In this document: positions 1-6,893 of the stretch, piece by piece
Layout: each line of letters starts with the position of its first letter
How positions within the stretch are numbered: position 1 is the stretch's first letter
Source of the DNA: SVEL01 sp964573715
Lineage (GTDB): Bacteria; Bacillota; Clostridia; Lachnospirales; Lachnospiraceae
DNA length: 13,924 nt
Assembly (NCBI GenBank): GCA_964573715.1
Contig: CAZNKR010000043.1
Span: 1 to 13,924 of the forward strand
Direction of reading: 5' to 3'
Made by a program: the position numbers and the translations under genes
Notes under the pieces: model-generated
Databases searched by the model: none
What the model saw: the letters and a program-made list of their open reading frames with translations, nothing else
Told to the model about the DNA's origin: nothing

Positions 1-174
1 GGCGGCGTAATATCTTATGATGTAAGCAATCAAGTAAATATAAGTGAGTCAAATGAATGGAAACAAGATAGCGTTGTTTCACTTAGTAAACCAGGATGTG
101 AAGGTGTTACAGCAACCTTTAAAGTAACAATAGATGGTGAGTTTGCATACGAAGCAACTGGCGTATTCCAATAA
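1..174 (+). CDS. C-terminal fragment of a probable PASTA-domain Ser/Thr protein kinase (PrkC-like)
   Basis: Reading frame 1 is open from the first base of the window to the TAA at 172-174, giving 57 residues that end in EATGVFQ. The start lies outside the window. The fragment is too short to show a kinase or a complete PASTA domain; what is visible is a polar, beta-strand-like tail. The identification rests on synteny: in Bacillus subtilis and many Firmicutes the order is prpC, prkC, rsgA, rpe, thiN, and the last three follow here in that order. If correct, the protein is a membrane-anchored kinase that binds cell-wall muropeptides through extracellular PASTA repeats, and this would be its extracellular end. 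The stop lies 13 bases before the rsgA start, so the genes are probably co-transcribed. The presence of a coding end is well supported; the family is inferred. Confidence 0.6.
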   Translation, partial: GGVISYDVSNQVNISESNEWKQDSVVSLSKPGCEGVTATFKVTIDGEFAYEATGVFQ

Positions 175-187
175 AGTAGGTAATAAT

Positions 188-1066
188 TTGACAGGAAAGA
201 TAATTAAGGGCGTTGGAGGATTCTACTATGTGCATATTGTGCATAGTGGAATCTTTAAATGTTCTGCAAAAGGAATTTTTAGATATAAAAAGATAAAACC
301 ATTAGTAGGTGACAACGTTGATATAGAAATAATTGATGAAAAGGAACTTACTGGTAACATAATAAACATTCATGAAAGGACAAGTGAACTTATTCGTCCT
401 GCCGTGGCAAATATTGATCAGGCATTGGTGGTTTTCGCAGTGAAAAGTCCTATGCCTAATTTAAATTTACTAGACAGATTTCTAGTTATGATGGAATCAT
501 TAGATATACCAAGTATTATTTGCTTTAACAAAGTGGATTTGGTCGATGAATCCAAGCTGGTTGAACTTAAAAATGTTTATGTTAATGCTGGTTATGAAGT
601 TATTTTTACAAGCGCACAGACATCGTATGGTATGGAGCAGTTGTTGTCTGTTATTAAAGGAAAGACTTCAGCTCTTGCTGGTCCATCGGGAGTAGGAAAA
701 TCCTCTACCATTAATGCTTTAGTCCCTGAACTAGATGTGGAAACTGGGGATATTAGTAAAAAAATTGAAAGAGGAAAACATACCACAAGACACACTCAAA
801 TTATTCATGTAGAAGGAGATACATATATTATGGATACTCCTGGTTTTAGTTCTATGTATATTTGTCAGTGTGAAAAGGAAGAAGTAAAATACTATTTCCC
901 TGAAATATATAAACATGAGGGAGAGTGCAGATTTAACGGTTGTGTTCATATAAATGAACCAGGTTGTGTAGTGAAGATGGAAGTGGAAAAAGGGTTTATC
1001 ACAGCTTCACGATATGAGAATTACAAAATAATGTATGAAGAAGTTAAAAATAAAAAGAAATACTAG
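188..1066 (+). CDS. rsgA: Ribosome small-subunit biogenesis GTPase RsgA
   Basis: RsgA is a circularly permuted GTPase that assists late 30S subunit maturation. With the TTG start at 188 the protein has 292 residues, normal for the family, and begins (M)TGKIIKGVGGFYYV, the usual N-terminus of the OB-fold domain. The permuted GTPase motifs are visible in order: NKVD (G4) at 114-117, the P-loop GPSGVGKSS at 165-173 and DTPG (G3) at 216-219. A C-terminal zinc-binding set follows, with Cys247, Cys252, His254 and Cys260. An in-frame ATG at 134 would add 18 residues lying inside the upstream gene and unlike RsgA N-termini. TTG 188 has AAAGTAGG (173-180) about seven bases upstream, so it is preferred. 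The kinase fragment ends 13 bases upstream and rpe starts 12 bases downstream, consistent with one operon. Confidence 0.96.
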   Translation: MTGKIIKGVGGFYYVHIVHSGIFKCSAKGIFRYKKIKPLVGDNVDIEIIDEKELTGNIINIHERTSELIRPAVANIDQALVVFAVKSPMPNLNLLDRFLVMMESLDIPSIICFNKVDLVDESKLVELKNVYVNAGYEVIFTSAQTSYGMEQLLSVIKGKTSALAGPSGVGKSSTINALVPELDVETGDISKKIERGKHTTRHTQIIHVEGDTYIMDTPGFSSMYICQCEKEEVKYYFPEIYKHEGECRFNGCVHINEPGCVVKMEVEKGFITASRYENYKIMYEEVKNKKKY

Positions 1067-1078
1067 AAAGGCAAAACT

Positions 1079-1747
1079 ATGATTAAATTATCACCATCGA
1101 TATTAGCATGTGACTTTAATATTTTAGGAGAACAGGTAGCTAAAGCTGAGGCAAGTGGAGCAGAATATATGCATTTAGATGTAATGGACGGTTTATTTGT
1201 TCCAAGTATATCTTTGGGTATGCCGGTTATATCAAGTCTTAAAAAAACAAGCAAAGCTGTATTTGATACACATTTAATGATAAATGAGCCTATTAGATAC
1301 ATAGAGGAGTTTGTAAAAGCAGGCTCGGACATAATAACAGTTCATGTTGAAGCGTGTAATGATATGGTTGCAACTCTTAATAAAATAAAGTCATTTGGAA
1401 TAAAAGCAGGTGTTGTTATTAATCCAGAAACTCCTGTTTCTACTATCCTTCCGTATATTGATATGGTGGATATGATTTTACTTATGTCAGTTCATCCTGG
1501 ATTTGGTGGACAATCATATATTGATGAGGTTACACCAAAGATTATAGAAACTAGAAAATTAATTAATGCTAGTGGTAGAAATATTGAATTAGAAGTTGAT
1601 GGAGGCGTAAAGATATCTAATGTAAATACAGTTCTTGAAGCTGGCGCAGATGTTATTGTTGCTGGTTCTGCTGTTTTTGGTGGTGATATCAATGCAAATG
1701 TAAAGGGATTTTTATCTGCATTTGAAAATTTTGAAAGGGCAAAATAA
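1079..1747 (+). CDS. rpe: Ribulose-phosphate 3-epimerase
   Basis: This enzyme interconverts ribulose 5-phosphate and xylulose 5-phosphate in the pentose phosphate pathway and is cytosolic. The 222-residue product has the family's usual length and a complete TIM-barrel signature. SPSILACDF is at 5-13, HLDVMDG contains metal ligands His32 and Asp34, and DTHLMI contains His65. HPGFGGQ at 138-144 is the phosphate/substrate loop, and EVDGGV carries the catalytic Asp173. GSAVFGG near the C-terminus completes the phosphate-binding site. The ATG at 1079 is preceded by AGAAAGG (1065-1071), which overlaps the rsgA stop. Its stop TAA shares one base with the thiN ATG (TAATG), implying translational coupling. 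Nothing is missing or unusual. Confidence 0.97.
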   Translation: MIKLSPSILACDFNILGEQVAKAEASGAEYMHLDVMDGLFVPSISLGMPVISSLKKTSKAVFDTHLMINEPIRYIEEFVKAGSDIITVHVEACNDMVATLNKIKSFGIKAGVVINPETPVSTILPYIDMVDMILLMSVHPGFGGQSYIDEVTPKIIETRKLINASGRNIELEVDGGVKISNVNTVLEAGADVIVAGSAVFGGDINANVKGFLSAFENFERAK

Positions 1748-2406
1748 TGAAGAAAGCTTTAATTATTACAGGGGGAACAATAGAAGAGGAGTTTGCAAAA
1801 CAATTTATTAGTACACATAAATTCGATTCCATAATTGCCGTAGATGGTGGATTACAGTTTGTATACGATTATGGGCTACTTCCAGATATTATTATTGGCG
1901 ATTTTGATACGGTTGATGATTTTATTCTTTCTAAATATATGAATAACGGTTATTCAAGAATTATACGACTTAATCCAATCAAAGATAGTACAGATACAGA
2001 GGAGGCAATAGATTATGCTATATATTCAGGATTTGAAAAAGCATATATATTAGGTGGGGTAGGAAATAGAATTGACCATTCTATAGGCAATTTGTTTTTA
2101 CTAAAAAAAGCTATGGAAAATGGTCTAAAAGCTATAATATACACGTCAACGTCTAAAATATTCATGATTTCAAAGAGCACAACTATCAAGAAAAACAAAG
2201 ATTTTAAATATATATCATTTATCCAATTTGATGGATCAGCAATGGGAGTTACACTTACTGGATTTAAGTATGAAGTAGAGGATATGAATTTTGATACTAA
2301 GAAGACATACAGTCTTGGTATATCAAACGAATTTAAGGATTCAGTAGGTGAAGTGAAAATCAAAAAAGGTTCACTTTTAGTAATAATGTCAAAAGACGAT
2401 CATTAA
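1747..2406 (+). CDS. thiN: Thiamine pyrophosphokinase
   Basis: ThiN transfers pyrophosphate from ATP to thiamine, giving thiamine pyrophosphate for transketolase and other enzymes. The 219-residue sequence shows the family landmarks: AVDGG at 31-35, PDIIIGDFDT at 46-55 (acidic metal/ATP site), KDSTDTEEA at 79-87, and GGVGNRIDH at 103-111. The C-terminal half (about 130-219) is the beta-sandwich thiamine-binding domain and is more divergent, with a Lys-rich stretch around 150-157. The start overlaps the rpe stop by one base and has no strong ribosome binding site of its own beyond GAAAGGGC (1733-1740), so coupled translation is likely. The next gene starts 131 bases downstream after a possible promoter, so thiN probably ends this operon. 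No obvious intrinsic terminator follows it. Confidence 0.93.
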   Translation: MKKALIITGGTIEEEFAKQFISTHKFDSIIAVDGGLQFVYDYGLLPDIIIGDFDTVDDFILSKYMNNGYSRIIRLNPIKDSTDTEEAIDYAIYSGFEKAYILGGVGNRIDHSIGNLFLLKKAMENGLKAIIYTSTSKIFMISKSTTIKKNKDFKYISFIQFDGSAMGVTLTGFKYEVEDMNFDTKKTYSLGISNEFKDSVGEVKIKKGSLLVIMSKDDH

Positions 2407-2436
2407 ATTAATAGTATTGTTTTTGCTCTTGAAAAC

Positions 2437-2465
2437 TATGCAAACGAGATTAATTATGGTAAAAT
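2437..2465 (+). promoter_or_regulatory. Candidate extended -10 promoter for queA-pilZ-aroA-tyrA
   Basis: TGG immediately followed by TAAAAT (2457-2465) makes an extended -10 element. A 17-base spacer leads back to a weak -35 match, TATGCA (2437-2442). A TTGAAA at 2429-2434 is spaced too far from this -10. The same TGGTA-AAT pattern appears in the stronger leuS promoter. It would start transcription near 2472, leaving about 65 bases of leader before queA. This is inferred from sequence only. Confidence 0.42.
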
Positions 2466-2537
2466 ACCTTTAATATTAATATGATTTTTGATTTAATAAA
2501 TATATATAATAGTATACAAAGGTATATAGGTGATATG

Positions 2538-3563
2538 ATGCAATTAAAAGATTTTTACTATGATTTACCTCAGGAGCTTATTGCACAAGATCCATTACTT
2601 GATCGTTCATCAAGCAGACTGATGCATGTAGATAGAGTGACAGGAGAAATTGAACATAGAGTTTTTAAGGATGTATGTGATTATTTAAAACCAGGAGATT
2701 GCCTGGTTATTAATGATACAAAAGTTATTCCGGCAAGATTGTATGGAGTTCGAGAAGAAACACAAGCTAAAATAGAAGTGTTATTATTAAAACGAAAAGA
2801 AGAAAAGGTTTGGGAAACATTAGTTAAACCTGGTAAAAAGTGCAAGATTGGCACAAAGATTATTTTTGGCGATGGAGTTTTAGTAGGAACTGTTTGTGAT
2901 GTTGTAGAAGAGGGAAATAGACTTATTAGATTTGAATATGATGGAATATTTGAAGAGATATTAGATAAGCTAGGTAAGATGCCCCTCCCACCATATATTA
3001 CTCATGAATTAGCAGACAAGAATAGATATCAGACGGTATATGCAAAGTATGAGGGTTCTGCTGCAGCACCTACGGCTGGACTACATTTTACAAAGGAGCT
3101 TCTTGAAAAAATTAAAGATATGGGAGTTGTTATTGCTCATGTTACTTTACATGTTGGTTTAGGTACATTTAGACCAGTAAAAGTTGAAAATATTCTAGAA
3201 CATCATATGCATTCAGAGTTTTATATGATAGATGAAGAAAATGCAAAGAAAATAAATGATGCAAAAGCATCTGGACATCGTGTGATTTCAGTTGGTACTA
3301 CTAGCTGTAGAACATTAGAATCAGCTACAGATTGCGATGGTATATTATCTGCAAAAAGTGGATGGACGGATATCTTTATTTATCCAGGTTATAATTTCAA
3401 GATGATAGATGGTCTTATTACGAATTTTCATTTACCAGAGTCTACTCTGTTGATGCTTGTATCTGCATTTGCTAGTAGAGAGCATATTATGGACGCATAT
3501 GAAGAAGCTGTAAAAGAAAAATATAGATTTTTTAGCTTTGGAGATGCAATGATACTTATCTAA
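2538..3563 (+). CDS. queA: S-adenosylmethionine:tRNA ribosyltransferase-isomerase QueA
   Basis: QueA moves the ribosyl part of S-adenosylmethionine onto preQ1 in tRNA to form epoxyqueuosine, the penultimate queuosine step at wobble position 34. From the ATG at 2538 the product has 341 residues, the common QueA length, and begins MQLKDFYYDLPQELIAQDP, matching the family N-terminus. Other landmarks include VINDTKVIPARLYG, GKMPLPPYI, the EGSAAAPTAGLHFT block, HVGLGTFRPV, SVGTTSCRTLES and ITNFHLPESTLLMLVSAF near the end. The frame is open back to an ATG at 2481, but that adds non-family residues and has no ribosome binding site. AGGTG at 2528-2532 is placed for ATG 2538 (ATG 2535 is the only close alternative). 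It is the first gene of the group running to tyrA. Confidence 0.96.
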   Translation: MQLKDFYYDLPQELIAQDPLLDRSSSRLMHVDRVTGEIEHRVFKDVCDYLKPGDCLVINDTKVIPARLYGVREETQAKIEVLLLKRKEEKVWETLVKPGKKCKIGTKIIFGDGVLVGTVCDVVEEGNRLIRFEYDGIFEEILDKLGKMPLPPYITHELADKNRYQTVYAKYEGSAAAPTAGLHFTKELLEKIKDMGVVIAHVTLHVGLGTFRPVKVENILEHHMHSEFYMIDEENAKKINDAKASGHRVISVGTTSCRTLESATDCDGILSAKSGWTDIFIYPGYNFKMIDGLITNFHLPESTLLMLVSAFASREHIMDAYEEAVKEKYRFFSFGDAMILI

Positions 3564-3630
3564 AGTTGTCAGGATATAATTTTTTATCAATTAGTAAAAA
3601 CTAAAATTAAAATAAACGGAGGAAATAACT

Positions 3631-3987
3631 ATGCATGAAAAGAGAAAATCAAAAAGGCTTGATATTGACGTGACTATCAAGTTAAATCCTGTTAAAAACA
3701 TTAAAAATGTTCAGGATTTAAACAAAGAAAGTATGGATGTTACACTTGTTAATGTTTCTAGAGATGGGCTAGCATTTAAAAGTGTTGAGGAACTAAAGCT
3801 TAATACCTATTATGATGTTAATATCATTTTATGGACAAAGGAAACATTTGAATCAGTTATTGAAATTGTTCGTATGGAAAATATTGATAATTTACCTAAA
3901 ACAGTATATGGATGTAGATTTATTGGAATTAGACCAGCTGATCAGTTAAAGATTCAGATATATGAGATTTTAAAGGACGAAGATTAA
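3631..3987 (+). CDS. Single-domain PilZ protein, probable c-di-GMP receptor
   Basis: The 118-residue protein is essentially one PilZ domain with no added output domain, signal peptide or membrane segment. Both c-di-GMP binding signatures are visible: RxxxR as RKSKR at residues 5-9, and [D/N]xSxxG as NVSRDG (about residues 41-46). An alternating beta-strand pattern then runs to about residue 105, followed by a short C-terminal helix. PilZ proteins bind cyclic di-GMP and act on motility, exopolysaccharide or other targets through protein contacts; the partner here cannot be read from sequence. The start is well set by GGAGGA (3618-3623), seven bases before ATG. It lies 67 bases after queA and 14 bases before aroA, so it is probably co-transcribed with metabolic genes, an unusual setting for a signalling receptor. 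Confidence 0.85.
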   Translation: MHEKRKSKRLDIDVTIKLNPVKNIKNVQDLNKESMDVTLVNVSRDGLAFKSVEELKLNTYYDVNIILWTKETFESVIEIVRMENIDNLPKTVYGCRFIGIRPADQLKIQIYEILKDED

Positions 3988-4001
3988 TACTAGGAGTAGT
4001 T

Positions 4002-5288
4002 ATGAAGACATACGAAGTACAGCCACTTAAAAGAAACATGCAATATACAGTTAGTGTACCAGGTTCTAAAAGTATTACGAACAGGGCACTGCTTTTTGCA
4101 GCATTATCAAATACCAATGTAACAATTACAGGTGTATTGTTTAGTGATGACTCAAGATATTTTTTATCTAGCCTTACAAGTTTAGGATTCGATATTAAAA
4201 TAGATGAGGAAAAAAAGACTGTAGAAGTAGCAGGTTGTGGTGGAGAGATTCCCAATAAAGAAGCAAAAATTTATGTTGGTAGTGCAGGAACAGCTGCTAG
4301 ATTTCTTACATGTATGTGTGGATTATCGGATGGAAAGTATGTAGTAGATGCTTCAAAACAGATGCAGAAACGTCCTATGAAGCCATTGATGGATGCACTT
4401 ATTTCATTAGGAGCCAAAATCACATATCTTGGTGAGGAAGGACATTTACCTATTTGTATTACAGGTTGTGGAGCTAAAAATGATGCGTCAGTTGTAGAAT
4501 TAGATATAAGTAGTAGTACTCAATTTCTTAGTGCACTTCTTATGTGCGGGATGATGTCAAAAAATGGAATGGACATTAATATTACTAGTTCCAAAAAATA
4601 TGGTTCATATATTGAAGTTACACTAAAAATGATTGATCAATTTGGTGGAAAAGTGGAATTTGATGGTAGTTCATATCATATTAATAGCAACAGTCATTAC
4701 GAAATATCATATTACCAGGTAGAACCAGATGTTTCGGCTGCCTGCTATTTTTTTGGGATAGCTGCGATTACTTCATCACGGGTTTTAGTTAAAGATATAA
4801 AGGAAAACTCTATGCAAGGAGATATTAATTTCCTTAATGTATTAAGAGATATGGGATGCATAATAACTTATACAAAAGATGGTGTAATAGTAGAAGGACC
4901 TAGTGAACAACTAAAAGGCATTGATATTGATATGAATAATTTTTCGGATCAAGCTATGACTTTAGCTGCTATATCAGTTTTTGCTAAATCCACAACAACT
5001 ATACGTGGTATTGGTCACATTAGAGTTCAGGAGTCTGATAGATTGTCAGCGATTATTTCAGAGCTAACAAGGATGGGTATAAAAACCGAATATGGACAAG
5101 ATTACATAGTTATTTATCCTGGACAAATAAAACCAGCAGCAATTAACACCTACGAAGATCATAGAATGGCAATGGCATTTACACTATGTGGTCTAGTTAC
5201 TGAGGGAATAGTGATAAATGACCCTATGTGCTGTAAAAAAACATTTGAAAATTATTTTGAGATTATAGATAGCCTACATTTTGCGTAG
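4002..5288 (+). CDS. aroA: 3-phosphoshikimate 1-carboxyvinyltransferase (EPSP synthase)
   Basis: AroA joins phosphoenolpyruvate to shikimate 3-phosphate in the sixth step of the shikimate pathway. The 428-residue product matches the family length and shows PGSKSITNRA (Lys23, Ser24 and Arg28 contact substrates), GSAGTAARF at 93-101, KRPMKPLMDAL, SSTQFLSALL, PDVSAA, Asp315 in NFSDQAMTLA, the RVQESDR motif with Glu344, DHRMAMAF at 386-393 and KTFENYF at 413-419. The catalytic set therefore appears complete. In the loop equivalent to NAGTAMRP of the E. coli enzyme, Asn94 is Ser and Pro101 is Phe, while Gly96 is kept. TAGGAG (3991-3996) is well placed for the ATG. The gene is 14 bases after pilZ and 29 bases before tyrA, so it is very likely in the same transcript as the other aromatic pathway gene. 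Confidence 0.97.
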   Translation: MKTYEVQPLKRNMQYTVSVPGSKSITNRALLFAALSNTNVTITGVLFSDDSRYFLSSLTSLGFDIKIDEEKKTVEVAGCGGEIPNKEAKIYVGSAGTAARFLTCMCGLSDGKYVVDASKQMQKRPMKPLMDALISLGAKITYLGEEGHLPICITGCGAKNDASVVELDISSSTQFLSALLMCGMMSKNGMDINITSSKKYGSYIEVTLKMIDQFGGKVEFDGSSYHINSNSHYEISYYQVEPDVSAACYFFGIAAITSSRVLVKDIKENSMQGDINFLNVLRDMGCIITYTKDGVIVEGPSEQLKGIDIDMNNFSDQAMTLAAISVFAKSTTTIRGIGHIRVQESDRLSAIISELTRMGIKTEYGQDYIVIYPGQIKPAAINTYEDHRMAMAFTLCGLVTEGIVINDPMCCKKTFENYFEIIDSLHFA

Positions 5289-5317
5289 GACAATTATTTT
5301 TTAGAACAGGTGGAAAA

Positions 5318-6232
5318 ATGGAATCAATCAACTTTAATGATTTAAACAACAAAACATTCAAATTTGGAATTATTGGTTTAGGACTAATAGGAGGTTCTTT
5401 AGCTAAAGCATTAAGAGAAGCATTTAACAGTTCAATTATTGTAGGATTTAATCGAAGAAAAGAACCACGAATTTTAGCTATTCAAGATAAAGTATGTGAT
5501 ATTGTCACTGATAAAATAGATAATAGCTTTAAAGATTGTGATTATATTTTTTTGTGTACACCAGTAGAATATAATCTAGATTATCTTAAACTTCTAAAAC
5601 CATATGCCATTGGACATACAATCATTACAGATGCAGGAAGTACAAAAAGAAGCATTCATGATGCTGTTTGCGCTTTGGAAATGGAGGAACATTTTATAGG
5701 TGGGCATCCTATGGCGGGATCTGAAAAAACAGGCTATGAATTTAGCAATGCATGGCTTTTTAGAAATGCTTATTATCCTATTACTCCAACTGCAAAATCC
5801 CCAAAAGATAAGGTTGAATTATTGGAAAATATTATTAAATTAATTGGAGCAAGACCAGTCATTTTGGACCCTAGAGAGCATGATTATGCAGTAGCTGGCA
5901 TTAGTCATCTTCCACATCTTATAGCTTCATCACTTACAAATATGATTAAAGATAAGGATAGCGAAAACTGCATGATGAAAAAGCTTGCAGCAAATGGATT
6001 TAAGGATACAACAAGAATAGCAGCTTCATCCCCAGATATGTGGGAACAAATATGTATGACAAATACAGAAAATATCGTAGGTTTACTGGATAGCTACATA
6101 GCCAGCCTTAATGAGCTTAAGATACATTTAAATGAAAAGGATGGCCAATACATTCATAAAATGTTTGAAGAAAGTAGAACCTATAGGAATTCCTTTGGGA
6201 ATAGACTATCTGGAAATCCAAATGATTTGTAA
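5318..6232 (+). CDS. tyrA: Prephenate dehydrogenase (TyrA)
   Basis: TyrA oxidatively decarboxylates prephenate to 4-hydroxyphenylpyruvate using NAD(P), leading to tyrosine. The N-terminal Rossmann fold has GLGLIGGS at 20-27. Later motifs are TDAGSTKR at 104-111, GGHPMAGSEKTG at 128-139 with His130, GISHLPHL at 194-201 with the conserved His197 and His200, and GFKDTTRIAASSPDMW at 227-242. At 304 residues it stops after the dimerisation helices and lacks the C-terminal ACT domain found in longer Firmicute TyrA proteins such as that of B. subtilis. Feedback by tyrosine, if present, must work another way. It also lacks a fused chorismate mutase domain. The start is set by AGGTGG (5308-5313), four bases before ATG. 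It is the last gene of the queA-pilZ-aroA-tyrA group. Confidence 0.95.
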   Translation: MESINFNDLNNKTFKFGIIGLGLIGGSLAKALREAFNSSIIVGFNRRKEPRILAIQDKVCDIVTDKIDNSFKDCDYIFLCTPVEYNLDYLKLLKPYAIGHTIITDAGSTKRSIHDAVCALEMEEHFIGGHPMAGSEKTGYEFSNAWLFRNAYYPITPTAKSPKDKVELLENIIKLIGARPVILDPREHDYAVAGISHLPHLIASSLTNMIKDKDSENCMMKKLAANGFKDTTRIAASSPDMWEQICMTNTENIVGLLDSYIASLNELKIHLNEKDGQYIHKMFEESRTYRNSFGNRLSGNPNDL

Positions 6233-6264
6233 ATTCAATTAGATTATGATGAGATTATTATCTC

Positions 6265-6484
6265 AGGAGGAAAAATAGGGGGCGCAAATACTTATAAAAC
6301 CTGAGAATTTCATTAAGGTCACAAAGACAAAGATTGAAGATATTATAAAGGATTTTTAGTAAAATATCAAAAAGTTAGTGAAAATGAATTTTTTGCAGAT
6401 TCAGAAGAAACACTATCTATAATGTTGGATTTTAAACATAGAATTATGGAAAAAGTTGATAGTGAATATTCATATAAAGAATGA
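6265..6484 (+). pseudogene. Decayed short gene of unknown function
   Basis: A perfect AGGAGG (6265-6270) is followed not by ATG but by ATAG at 6275-6278. Removing the A at 6277 would create an ATG four bases after it. The frame is then open from 6279 to a TAG at 6357-6359, and a second frame is open from 6338 to a TGA at 6482-6484. Adding one T to the T5 run at 6353-6357 joins the two frames into about 69 residues, beginning MGAQILIKPENFIKV and ending DSEYSYKE. Two one-base changes thus restore a charged, probably helical small protein. The N-terminal style resembles WXG100-like secreted proteins, but no WXG motif is present, so I assign no family. Chance alignment of short open frames is possible, as is sequencing error. 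It fills most of the gap between tyrA and the leuS leader. Confidence 0.4.
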
Positions 6485-6517
6485 GATTTTTAAGTGAAGT
6501 TCTTTGGCTTTAGAGTA

Positions 6518-6545
6518 TTGACAAATTGATTGTGTGTGGTAGAAT
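6518..6545 (+). promoter_or_regulatory. Strong promoter for the T-box leader and leuS
   Basis: A perfect -35 TTGACA (6518-6523) is separated by 16 bases from TAGAAT (6540-6545). TGG directly before the -10 (6537-6539) makes it an extended -10 as well. Transcription would start near 6552, ahead of the T-box leader. This is the best housekeeping-sigma promoter in the window. Confidence 0.8.
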
Positions 6546-6546
6546 T

Positions 6547-6586
6547 ATAAGGCTGAAACGTGTTTTTAGCCTTATTTTTATATATC
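6547..6586 (+). terminator. Terminator-like hairpin overlapping the leuS promoter start site
   Basis: ATAAGGCT (6547-6554) is perfectly complementary to AGCCTTAT (6568-6575). GAAA/TTTT inside it extends the stem to 12 pairs (one G-U) around a five-base loop, CGTGT. A U-rich stretch (TATTTTTATATAT, 6574-6586) follows. This is an intrinsic-terminator layout. Its 5' arm spans the predicted leuS start site near 6552, so the full stem should form only in RNA reading in from upstream. It may end the upstream transcript while letting leuS initiation escape. Function is inferred. Confidence 0.5.
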
Positions 6587-6590
6587 CGAT

Positions 6591-6820
6591 GATTTGGAGT
6601 ATTAAGAGTATTGAGCTTATAGAGAGCTGTCGCTTGGTGCAAGACAGTAGCTTTAAACTCCCAACTCGCCAAGGAGGTCCTTTAGTGAATTCCATCTATG
6701 GAGTAGTAGTTAGAGGCGGTTTTCACCGTTACAGAATTGAGCGCACATTTATTGTGAATTAGAGTGGTACCGCGTAGCATAGCCTTCGTCTCTTTCTGAG
6801 ATGGAGGCTTTATATATTTA
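6591..6820 (+). promoter_or_regulatory. Leucine T-box riboswitch controlling leuS
   Basis: The leader senses uncharged tRNA-Leu. Stem I carries both interlocking T-loop elements of the distal end, AGAGAG (6621-6626) and GGTGCAAG (6636-6643), around a CTGTC/GACAG helix. Below it GAGCT (6613-6617) pairs with AGCTT (6649-6653). The internal loop holds CTC at 6658-6660, just above a TTGG/CCAA helix (6594-6597 with 6661-6664). CTC is a leucine codon and the likely specifier; a second CTC at 6665-6667 is an alternative. The T-box proper is AGAGTGGTACCGCG (6761-6774). Its TGGT can pair with the ACCA end of tRNA-Leu, whose discriminator base is A. AGAG (6761-6764) can pair with CTCT (6789-6792) in the antiterminator, competing with the terminator. 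Pairings were found by eye, not by folding software. Confidence 0.93.
6781..6820 (+). terminator. T-box attenuator terminator
   Basis: AGCCTTCGTCTC (6781-6792) pairs along its full length, with two G-U pairs, with GAGATGGAGGCT (6798-6809) around a five-base loop. The following tail TTATATATTTA is U-rich but interrupted. The 5' arm includes the CTC that would otherwise pair with the T-box AGAG, which gives the expected mutually exclusive terminator and antiterminator forms. Confidence 0.85.
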
Positions 6821-6893
6821 TGTACATTGATTTTACAGAATATGTAGTAGCTGTAAGGTTTCACTTAAACTGGCAAAAAGAATGGAGGATAAT

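Noticed and set aside
2481..2537. N-terminal extension of queA
   Set aside because: The added residues are unlike QueA, the ATG at 2481 lacks a ribosome binding site, and it overlaps the predicted leader.
3566..3595. TTGTCA and TATAAT before pilZ as a promoter
   Set aside because: The two elements are only three bases apart, and neither has a properly spaced partner, so co-transcription with queA is the simpler reading.
6251..6264. GAGAT-TATT-ATCTC inverted repeat after tyrA as a terminator
   Set aside because: It has only five pairs, no U-run follows, and it runs into the ribosome binding site of the decayed gene.
6526..6762. 78-codon plus-strand open frame
   Set aside because: It lies within the promoter and T-box leader, whose RNA motifs explain the sequence; it has no ribosome binding site.
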